Positions 54,638 to 64,000 of a DNA stretch of 64,000 nucleotides are shown here, piece by piece; within the stretch, counting starts at the first letter, position 1, and each line of letters opens with the position of its first letter. The stretch is from Axinella damicornis (taxonomy: Eukaryota > Porifera > Demospongiae > Axinellida > Axinellidae). The translations under genes and the position numbers were made by a program. The notes below the pieces were generated by a model that searched no databases, was not told the origin of the DNA, and worked only from the letters and a program-made list of their open reading frames with translations. The stretch lies in contig OZ007511.1 of assembly GCA_963931865.1 (NCBI GenBank), positions 9,786,603 through 9,850,602 of the forward strand, given 5' to 3'.

Positions 54638-54812
54638 TACTTATCCATAGTCCCCAAGCAGCAACTCAGCCTGCTATGTATTGTAACACATCTGCTGTGC
54701 ATGGTGTCCAATTGCAGAATCTTCACTCGAGGAAGGGACTCCAGCCACAAAGCGCAGGAAGAAACAGACAACTACTGGGGATACCTCTATGGAGGCAGTT
54801 GAACTGAGTACG
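54638..54812 (+). other. duplicated linker exon (54718-54807) with its upstream intron
   Basis: Bases 54640-54812 match 37014-37192 of gene A at about 90%, including ATAGTCCCCAAGCAGCAACT and GGTGTCCAATTGCAG. The exon stays open and reads SSLEEGTPATKRRKKQTTTG, then MEAVELS, with intact AG and gtacgt borders. It is phase 1-1, so it could splice to the gene B Death exon at 55585 or be a relic of a duplicated gene A 3' end. Confidence 0.75.
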
Positions 54813-55584
54813 TATAACAATTGTGCACACACAGTGACTATATTGACCATAGAGAGCTGGTTCCTACCCCAGTCTCTGGCTTCTATCTTTTAATGTGGCA
54901 AGATTATCCTTAGTCTTATGTGTACATGTATAATATCAGAAACTGATGCTATGGAGTTGAAATACTATTATCCAAATGAAGTGCACTGCCTATTACAAGA
55001 AGTTGTGCACAAGTCATTATTTGGTGTCTAATTTCTTTCTGTGGCAATACAGGACCTGGTGTATCTGCTTAATAACTCATTTAATAACCCCATATGCATG
55101 ATTGAAGAACCAAAGTTTGGCGAACTTTATAGATCAACTGTAAGGGTTTTGATACCGCAAGAAAGCAATAAACAGATTACCCCAAAATTGAAGTGATGGC
55201 CTGTCATACTCCACATCTCAAAAACCAGACAAACCATATATCAACTGAACCCTGAGTTACCACACCCATCCTCTAGATTGGCACATACAGCAGCCTATTA
55301 ATGTATTAGAAAGCACCTACAGCAGCATCAGTATTGAAGGTGAAGGACAGTGCGAGCAGTTGGATTGACAAAGAAGGCTTTCCAATTAGCAAACACAATT
55401 TATGGTGTTTCGAGCATCTGGTACAACTTCTTGCACATGCTGAGTTCAAAAGTCTATCTTACTTTAATGACATAATCATTATCCTATGTGAGTATGTCCC
55501 TATATGCCTTATGACAATGTTCTCGCTACTACAGTAGTTTAGTATACGGCCTTGTTTATCCTCTTGGTTTCACAACTCTTGTAG

Positions 55585-58500
55585 GCCTAGACAACTTGAA
55601 TTCCCTGCATTGTGAGTTGCATCCTGTCAGCGAACGTTGGTATTGTCTTGGAGTGCAATTACATGTTCCCATCGAAACTCTCAAATGCATCCGAACGGAA
55701 AACCCCAAAGCATCCGACTGTCTTCTGGAGACACTAACCACTTGGTTGAAGTGTGCTAACCCCCCTCACACCTGGAAAGCTGTAGCAGACGCCCTTGAGA
55801 GTTCTCCTTTGGCAGAGAGAACCCTGGCCCAGCAACTGAGGGGCAAATACTGCCGAGGAAGGGAGGAAACAATCACCCACATTTCTCCAACCTCACCCCC
55901 TGGTGCTCCCCCCACTCCACAAGGTATAGTGTGTGAATCATTCTACAGTACTGATAAATAATATTATTGTGCCAAATATTTCTTACATGGCTATAGAGGA
56001 CAAGTTTATTGGTTCCAAGGTGCAGTGTAATAAGACACTGGTGAATTTTAACATAACAGTTACCTCCAGCATAGAAGTATAGGCCAATAAGCGATTTTAA
56101 TCTGTCCCTTTATGCAGTGGTAGAAGCAATATCACTGTGCCTGATACCTTTATTTTGTTTACAAAGTGTTTGATGTGCATGTGAAGTAAAGATTGAGAAA
56201 TTTTTTACTAACAATGCTGCTGTAGCATGAATATAACACACGAAATAACAGTTTACCATCAGCCATTTTCCAAACAATTAGCCCAAATGACCTCATAAAT
56301 GTAATGTGGTCGGTCTTGCTGTCCGACCAATGAATCTGGGCTGGGTCTAGGTATGCAAATGCTCATACACTTCTGGCATGTGGTAAGCATTTAGATGGTT
56401 AGCACGTAAAGCACCATACAGTTCCTCAAGCAATACATCTGCCCCTGAGCCAATGAAAAGGCTCATGACCTTTGCCGCATACCGGAAATGGAAGGATTGG
56501 GAGTGCCTGACATTCGCATAGCTGGATTGTGATTAGGAACTGAAAAAGGGTAGGTACGATGAAGTATATTGTGTGCTTATCGCTCTCTACCAGAAGTTTC
56601 AGTGAGTGGCGGCTTCTTGGAGCTAATTCAGTACGCACCAGCAACATCCAGGACCATGTACGAGTGGACTAACGCACTCAAGCAAATGTACATGTATTTG
56701 TTGAAGAAAGTGCGAGTGAGAGCAAGTGATAATTGGTGTTCCAGTTACACTAATCTTAAGCACTAATTATAATTATAAGCAAACTTCCGGACGAGGAGAT
56801 GGAGCAGCTGTGGCATGAATATGTCAATAGTCCAAAGAGGGGATGTAACACTCATCATGTTTGCAACTAAGTCTCTATTTTGTGCAGTGTCGGCAAGTGC
56901 TGTCCCAGCTGTAGCAAACTTAATTCACCTTTTTTTTGGTTAGCCGATAATATTTGCAACACAGTGATACACACAGGACCAGGACGATGGTGAAGATCCC
57001 TTCGTGGGTATGGAGGAGGATGACGACGAGCTCGAGGAGAATGAAACGCTTCCACTACTGTTAGAACTATCCAGAAGATAGTTGTCGTGGTGTTTATTTG
57101 AGGGCAGCATTTATTTCACTCAATACCTCCATGCACTTGTATGGTGTTTATTCGAGGGCAGTGTTTATTTGCAGAAATAAGGTAGTAACATTTGAGCGTT
57201 GTTTGTGGTGTCACTTGCAGTGGCTGTAGATTTTATGCCTTACAACTTGTCGTCCACTCGAAACCAGCATTATATATCCAACCAGCCACTTACGCTTGTC
57301 CGTCCACACATCTCTGCTTAAGCTTGTTTGGAATACTCTCACTGGAAGCAGCACACTGCTTCTTACTCTCCATATTGCATGATTTTTTCTGTCATAAAAA
57401 TGCATACACAGATAGTAGTATACTTTTAGTATGGCTGCCACATTTGGATTTTACCATCTAGATGGTGAGTAACATTTGCCCATGCTGGCTTTGCCGGCTC
57501 AATCCACTCCTTTGAAAGTGCTCTGTTTCAATGTGATGCCAAGTGGTATTACGTGCTAACTTAGTGTACTGTAAGCACTCTAAACTTGTGCCACTCGTCA
57601 AAATTGATGATTCCAAAATGGTAATTTCTACTTTTGTGTCAAGTGTTATAAAATTCATCTCGTGTCCATTCTATTGTTGCGTCGCTCCGCGAAGTGTTCA
57701 GTGGCATTGGGCGCAATTTCGGGTGTAAAATGTGCATGCAGAAGCTGCAGCGATGTCATCTAGCACAGTGGACCCTTTGAGTGCTCGCTGTCACTAGTTG
57801 TAAAATAAAAGGGCTCTACTACTACCTTAGGGCTCTACCGCTTGGAGTGTCTCCGTACTCGAAGTCTAACAAATTGGCAGAGGTCCTTCTGTACATGTAA
57901 GGAAGGCTTGTACAGGTAATCTTAGCAGTCATTGTGCTTGTACACGAGCTCTGGCAACAATTTCTAAATATGTGTCACATTTAGAGATTTTTGTGAAACG
58001 TATTTTCTAATCTTGTGTCATCTGGAAAAATAATTATTATTTTGGTGATGCAAATTTAGAGCACTTACAGTACTACTACCTTATTTACGCATTACTAGGT
58101 TCATGCACCTACTGTATATCCAAGCATGAAGAAAATAATACAAGTGCCTAATAGCGGCTATGAAATTCAAATACGTAGATAGGAAGTGCACTTCATTTGG
58201 AATTATAGCTTTAAATTCTACTCTCTTACACCGGTATTGGTGGAAAACATACTATGAGTAACAATGCTGGCATAATACAATGCATAATAGGATGGTAATA
58301 ATATATTTTCAGGTGATCCTATGGAACCTCAGGCAGATGATGGTGAGCCAACAGTGGTGGTTTCTCCCACACCTACCAGTCATGAGCAAGAAACATTCAA
58401 GACAGAATGTAAGCCAACATAGCGACATGCTTCTTGCATCCCACATTCATCGGCTCTATATTTCATGCTTGTCATTTGGTTTGGTCTGATGTGTGACTGT

Positions 58501-61314
58501 CTGTCATAACACAGCTAGTATAAATGTAAACCCCTAATCAGTGGTTAGATCTATACTACTTTCAGCATATCACTTTCAGCAATGTTGTTGTCTTTCTGCG
58601 CTGCATCAACAGAATGCACAAAAGATTGTTTTCTTGTCACTTACAGCAATGCTGTTGTTTGAGGAAGCCATGAAGCAGGGGCACATTGAAGTCAGCATCA
58701 TTAAGTGTCTTCTTTTTGGGCCAGCTGGTGTCGGGAAGAGTTGCCTTCTCCGCCTCCTCCTTGACATGCTTCCCCCTCCATTACGACAAAGCACTGCCTG
58801 CATCGAACAGGCAATCAGAGCAGTATGTATGAAGTGTGGTATTGACAGTGAGGGTGAATGGCAGAAGGTTGATTCAGACAGACTTTGTGATCTCCTAGCA
58901 GGTTCAGTTTCGAAACAAGCCACCTCAATTAGGGATTGCAATGACCCTCCGCCTGCCAATTGTGCTTCCCTTCCTGAAGACTACGAAGGAGCTACACCTC
59001 ATGACCATGAAGGGACTTCTTCTCATGACCACGAATTGGATACTGCTTTTGCCAGAGGGGTTAGCCTCACCATGGAAGCTATTATCAAGCGACTGGAAGG
59101 CAAGCCAGCTGAAGAGTTGGGAAAGCTGCAAGATATGACCTGGGTCTACCTAGTAGACAGTGGGGGACAACCCCAGTTCCATGAGCTTCTTACTGCTTTT
59201 GTTCGAAATGCTTCGGTAGGAATTTTTGTCCACAAGCTTTCAGAAAGACTTGATGATCACCCTCATGTCCAATACTTTGACAGGCAAGGAGAGCAGTGTG
59301 GCAAAGGCTACCCATCTCCCCTTAGCAACCGAGATATCTTACAACACTGTGTTCAAACGGTGCAGTCACTGCCCTATACCACAGCAGAAAGTACCCGTCC
59401 CCAGCTGGCAATAGTGGGTACCCATCGAGACGAGGAACACCAGTGCAAAGGTGAGAGTAGAGAAGAAAAGAATGAGAAGCTTCTCGAGATTGTTCGCCCG
59501 ATTCGAGACAATGTGTTCTTCTGTACAGGGATGCAAGAAGTGATCTTTCCTGTGAATGCTAAATCCCCTGAACCAGAAGACAAAGCCATTGCCAGTCACA
59601 TGCGGCACACAATTGAAAGTTTGAAACCACCAGCGGAGAAGCTTCCCTTGCAGTGGTATGGGCTTGAGCTTGAGCTGGAAAAGGAAGCCGTCCAGAAAGG
59701 AAGATTGGTGTTTACCAAGGATGAATGCCTTCAGGTAGCCAAACGATTACACTTCCCACGTAAAGAGGCCCTCGATGCAGCTCTTATATATCTAGACAAG
59801 CTAAACATCTTCCTCTACTATCCCTCAGTACTTCCCGAGCTGCTTTTCTGCAGCCCGTGTGTGCTGCAAGACAAGATTAGTGAGCTAGTGGAAGAGAGCT
59901 ACAGGATAAAGCATGATCTTGACTCCCGTGACTTCGTGCCAGGTGAGTTAAGGAAATTCTGTCACCTAGGTCAGGTTACAGCTCAGCATCTACAGAAGTA
60001 TCCGAAGCACTACACAGAGTTTTTCACACCGGCTCACCTTCTGAAGCTGTTTGAATGCCTGTTAATTGTTGCACCAATCAATCGTGATACTTACTTCATG
60101 CCTTCTCTCTTGGATGTGCTGAAGCGAAGTGAGCTCGACAGGCCTCCTTGTGGTTGTCCACTCGTCATTTTCTTCGAGGATGGCTGTGCTCCACTTGGCT
60201 TGTTCTCATCACTCGTTGCTTTTCTGTTGTCTGATAAGAACGAGCCAAATTCGTGGTTGATTGCGGTTGACATCCGCAAGCTCTACAGGAATTACATCAC
60301 TTTTGGTCTTGGTGACAGCTATCCAGGTTCTGTAACTCTGATTGATTCTGCTACTTTCTTCGAGGTACATCTTACTATTGAATGTGAAGACCTTCCTTTG
60401 CTTTACAAAGGCACTTGCAGGTATGTAAGTCGCACCATATTGACGGGTCTTAGTGAGGCTACCAATGCTCGCAGCTTCCGAAATGTTCGCTATCAAGAAG
60501 CAATCATCTGTCCGTGTAAAGAAAGCCGCCATACCCTCCATCCAGCTTTGCCAAGTACAACAACCGCTGGTACCCAGATCTGGCGGTGTACCGAGAGGCC
60601 ACAGGCATGTGGAAAATTGAATGACTGCCACCTCGCATGGTTGAACTATCACACTGGTACTGGATCAGGTAAGTGCTTCATTGAGACTGTATTTGTAAGC
60701 TGTAGCAAGAGGATGATCCACTGGAATAGCCTTATCAAAATTTAATTGACAAATGGGTAATGGAACTCAGTTATTGTACAACAGCAGCAACTGCTATTGT
60801 GACAAATTTGTTTTTACATGGAATACTGTACATGCAGATTCTTTGCATACTGAGGAACGGACGCCGGTCGCAAAGCACCGGAAGAAAGAGACCACCACTG
60901 AGGATACCCCTGTGGAGACAGTTGAACTGAGTATGTGTGTACAATATCTTCTCGAAGTTCCCATACAAAATGCATAGCTACGCATGTCTGAGATGTTTAT
61001 TGTTCTTGTATATACATACAGCTTCTGATAACCACATTGACATCACAGACTACCTGCTGGAGCTTGAGAAGAATCACATCTACCATTTGGGGCTAGTTCT
61101 CGGGCTCAGCCGGAGTCGAGTGAAGGGCATGATGGACTCTTCTACCACTTTCCTAGACGATGTGATAGCTGCGTGGCTACGCAGGGAAGATCAAGTGAAG
61201 TATAAAGGGCTGCCAACGTGGGGGAACTTGATGAAGGCTTTGCGACACCCTAGACTAAAGCAAAATGGTGTTGCTGACAAGATTGCATTTGCAAGAAATG
61301 TTAGAATAACTTGA
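55585..61314 (+). CDS. gene B: Death-Roc/COR GTPase-Death protein, 5' end unresolved
   Basis: Exons 55585-55923, 58313-58408, 58647-60668, 60838-60930 and 61022-61314 all join in phase 1. The first is a Death domain (RWYCLGVQLHVPIETLKCIR, LLETLTTWLK, TWKAVADALE). The second is an acidic/proline linker (DPMEPQADDGEPTVVVSPTP). The third is the Roc-COR exon, a near copy of gene A: P-loop GPAGVGKS, DSGGQ, GTHRD, COR-like region, and a C-terminal cysteine pattern CPCKESRHTLHP and WRCTERPQACG. Then a basic linker (VAKHRKKE, VETVELS) and the last Death domain (HLGLVLGLSRSRVKGMMDS, TWGNLMKALRHPRLKQ) ending TGA. No CARD exon is found. The first Death exon has no obvious ATG, so a 5' exon is missing. 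After the P-loop it has an extra DHEG-type repeat relative to gene A. Confidence 0.85.
56930..57183 (+). mobile_element. decayed pogo-like element end
   Basis: It ends GTTTATTTGCAGAAATAAGGTA, and GTGTTTATT..GAGGGCAG units resemble the right end of 51454-52001. Just before it is a short open reading DPFVGMEEDDDELEENE ending in TAG at 57079-57081, an acidic tail of the type seen at the end of some pogo/Tigger transposases (inference). It lies between the first two gene B exons. Confidence 0.45.
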
Positions 61315-61721
61315 TTAATTCTGTTACGAGTTCTCTTGATTCTTTGACCTTTGTTCATGGGTGTGCATAGCTAGTTTGCATGATACACTAAAGTACTGGT
61401 GTGTGCGGCAGTGCACTGATAGAGTGAGAGTCTGTATCAATTGCTCAACTCAGGCTCAATCCGTCCTGCATGGTTTGAATCCTATGCATAAACCCCTTGG
61501 TTTTTCTGTTGATAGATGGCTTGCCTTGAAAAAAAAGGATTTTGCCCTACCAATCTGACCAATATTTATGATAACTCATGAGTTCAGTGATGATGTTGCA
61601 TCGCTATCCCCGGTCCCAGAACTGCATGAAAACATTGCACTTGAGATGTCAAATCGAGATAACTGAAACTGTTCTGCTATGCCATTTATGGCCACTGATT
61701 ATAACCACATGCAATACCAGT
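61315..61721. other. 3' flank of gene B
   Basis: No further exon. No classical AATAAA signal is obvious close to the stop codon. Confidence 0.4.
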
Positions 61722-61775
61722 TAGTCTCATTCCCAGACCATTCTGCATTTCGGGGAGGGTCTGGGAACGAGACTA
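61722..61775. mobile_element. 54-bp foldback element, TAGTCTCATTCCCAG variant
   Basis: TAGTCTCATTCCCAGACC pairs with GGTCTGGGAACGAGACTA; flanks AATACCAGT and GATTCCAGT agree at 6-7 of 9. Confidence 0.75.
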
Positions 61776-62212
61776 GATTCCAGTATGATAATTATAATAT
61801 TATTGGCACCTGCATGATGATCATGCGACAAACCATGCATGAGTGCACAGGCTATACGTCATGTATAACACTGACACTCATACACCCTCAGGCTTGATGC
61901 CAATAATTGCTGTATAGCTAAGTTAAATTAGCCCATTCATGCAATAACTGTGAAGTGTGAACGCATCAAGTTAAAACACATCAAAATTAATGTGGGGTAT
62001 TAAGATTAAAAATCATACACCCCCTTCAAAAAAAATTTAATGTCAAATTCGAAAGCACATAAATTTGCAAGGACCCAATCCTGCTTTAGGAGGTGCCAAC
62101 TGGGATATTTGTGCCTAATATTCCATCTTGATGCATTCACAAACTAGTACAGTCATAATACAGCATTTTCCATGGCAGTACTTTTTGCTACGTATTCCAC
62201 TCTGGTTCATAA

Positions 62213-62460
62213 CAGGGTGTCAAACATAATTATTTATAGCCTACAAAATTAATCTCAACCTTGGTTGCCCATGAATCTACTTACCAGGACTTTGAATACA
62301 TAAATCTAGGACTATATACTCCTGCATGTGTTTCAGGACCACTCAGTCATCCCTATAGCTGGTATACATACAATGTCATGACTCTAACTTAGCTCTAGCT
62401 ACCAACATTCCCACTCCCCTTGCAGTTGACCCACCCTTTGTGCTCACACAGAACCTCCAA
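62213..62460 (+). repeat. dispersed repeat, copy matching 21886-22230
   Basis: Same ordered blocks (GGGTGTCAAAC, TTTATAGCCTAC, GCTCACACAGAACCTCCAAA). It follows gene B as the other copy lies inside the CXXC gene. Confidence 0.6.
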
Positions 62461-62959
62461 AGGATATTGATGCTGAAAGTCTCAGACCAACCACAAAATT
62501 AGACTGCTGACATTGTTCGGCAATTTGGGCCCACATTTGGGAAAAATTAGCTGTCACAAACAGCATGTCCAAGTATATAAAAAAAAAATGTGCCAGGTAG
62601 GAGGGGCAACGATTTTTGCAAATCTCCTCCCAAACCTCAGTTAAGAGCTCCACTCTCTCCCTGCAAACAGCCTGGACCGGTTTCGACCCTCATTTACAAG
62701 CTAGCTGTCAGAAATATGGTTGCGAAGCCTGGGTTGGTGCTGTAGAGATGGAGTTCTATTTTTAATATCACATGTATCTCCTAAAAATGAGCTGCATGCC
62801 GAACTGTGCATCAGAAGTCATGAAGTATACGTACACCCTTTTGTAGTAATATGGTTCATAATCCTGGCATGGGATTCTTGCACTGCCGTTTAAAAAATCC
62901 CCCCTATATATAGAGTAATTACCTCTACAGGCTTTTGCTCACTTAAACTTAAAGTTCCC

Positions 62960-63265
62960 CCTAGCCACCCAGGATTAATGTCCACATACTACTTAAACCA
63001 CTTCAAGATTTTAAGATTAATATCATGAAAAGGGCATACTCATACAAAGTCACCCAGGATTTATCACTCTTTATAATTATGCGAACCCTTCAAGATTAAT
63101 GGGCTATGAAGGGGTTTACTTATACTCACAAATCTTGGATATTTATGTACCTTTTATGGACAGCTTTAAACCATCGGCGCATACTCCTACAAAGCCACCC
63201 AGGATTAATGTCCACATACTACTTTAAACCACTTCAAGATTAATGGACAACAAAAGGGTTAAAGT
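62960..63265. repeat. tandem CACCCAGGATTAATG repeats
   Basis: The block CACCCAGGATTAATGTCCAC with ACCACTTCAAGATTAATG recurs with a spacing of about 231 bp, with partial copies between. Confidence 0.8.
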
Positions 63266-63744
63266 TTCCCTAGAGTAACTCTAGGCTCAAAACCTCATTG
63301 TACACACCAACTTCTGTAGGACCAGCCATTGCAACCCCATGTTGCAATTCACCGTAGCTAGTGCAAGCTAAGTAGTGTTGATATAATATTATGTTGTCTT
63401 TTGTGGAATATAATACTTGCACTTTTTGCAGCATTGAATGTAAGGTGATTTCCCTTGATCCAACGGTTAGCTACATGTGATATATCTTTGTAGCTAGTGT
63501 AGTGAAGTCCTCTGCACTGTCATTTCTTCTATAAAGCAACATGTTGTCTGCGTAAAGTACCTCCTTCTGAGAGGGGGACTTTTGCTACATCAATAAGAAA
63601 CAGCTGAGTGAGGCTCCAGCACAGAACTGTCAGAACCCTCCGGGTCACCTGAAATAACTGAGACTGATCGTTCCCCTCCACTGCAATCACTATATTTTGT
63701 CAAACCTCGATGAGTGCTGTAGCTACTAGAAAAGAGAGCTGACC

Positions 63745-64000
63745 TAGCCTAATTCCCAGGCTCCACAACTGAATAATTGGGGCGAGCCTGAGCGAGCCCC
63801 ACATAGACGAGTTTGCTGTAAATTTTCCATTTATTTATTTATTTATTTATTTCTTCGAGGGGCAACCGCACTCCTGGTAGCCGTTGCAACGCCGCGGTTG
63901 CCTCGCCGTAGCGAAGCTAATTATTGCAATTCGTTCCAATTAACGCACATGCCACGTGGCTCAGTCGATCGCGAGCAATGGCGACCAAAAGGGAGACAAG
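63745..64000. other. repeat-rich right edge
   Basis: It holds a half foldback (TAGCCTAATTCCCAGGCT at 63747), an (ATTT)n run at 63829-63851, and a block GAGGGGCAACCGCACTCCTG that matches 42150-42190 in reverse orientation. Confidence 0.65.

Noticed and set aside
58541..58646. Upstream extension of the gene B Roc exon from an in-frame ATG
   Set aside because: The strong acceptor TTACAG at 58641-58646 matches the one in gene A, and the extra residues have no counterpart there.

Overview
The window looks like nuclear DNA of an animal. Genes are split by many short introns with GT/AG (and one apparent GC/AG) borders, and there are SH2, CXXC, Death and CARD domains, a replication protein A relative, a Ty1/copia retrotransposon and dozens of small inverted-repeat elements. 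The mix of Death/CARD/Roc-COR proteins, TAGC-rich simple sequence and long poly-G tracts suggests a sponge (demosponge-like), but that is inference; nothing here proves the species.

Layout. 0-1.5 kb: minus-strand exons of an SH2 protein that runs off the left edge. 1.5-15 kb: almost only repeats (SINE-like pair, foldback elements, MITEs, a decayed non-LTR retrotransposon). 15.3-27.7 kb: a plus-strand gene of about 14 small exons encoding two CXXC zinc fingers and a C-terminal Death domain; one intron holds a complete antisense copia element with two identical LTRs. 30.5-38.2 kb: gene A, Death-CARD-Roc/COR-Death. 39.4-40.1 kb: a small three-exon gene I do not recognise. 42.8-48.2 kb: a truncated RPA70-like gene with a clear DBD-A but no DBD-B or DBD-C. 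54.7-61.3 kb: gene B, a close paralogue of gene A without the CARD exon, preceded by a stray copy of one linker exon. 61.3-64 kb: repeats only.

The main biological point is the cluster. The CXXC gene and both Roc-COR genes end in closely related Death domains, each on one last exon entered in phase 1, and most exons are symmetric phase 1-1 cassettes. This fits local duplication and exon shuffling that joined a CpG-DNA-binding module to a Death-fold adaptor module. If expressed, the set could link Death-fold signalling (Roc-COR GTPases) with a chromatin-binding partner through Death-Death contacts. That last step is a hypothesis.

The second theme is transposable elements. One foldback family (ends TAGCCTCGTTCCCAGG) makes 9-bp target duplications, seen exactly at five insertions including one nested inside another. 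Other families have 8-bp, 5-bp or TA duplications. All gene models were built by eye from reading frames, splice borders and phase agreement; transcripts were not available.
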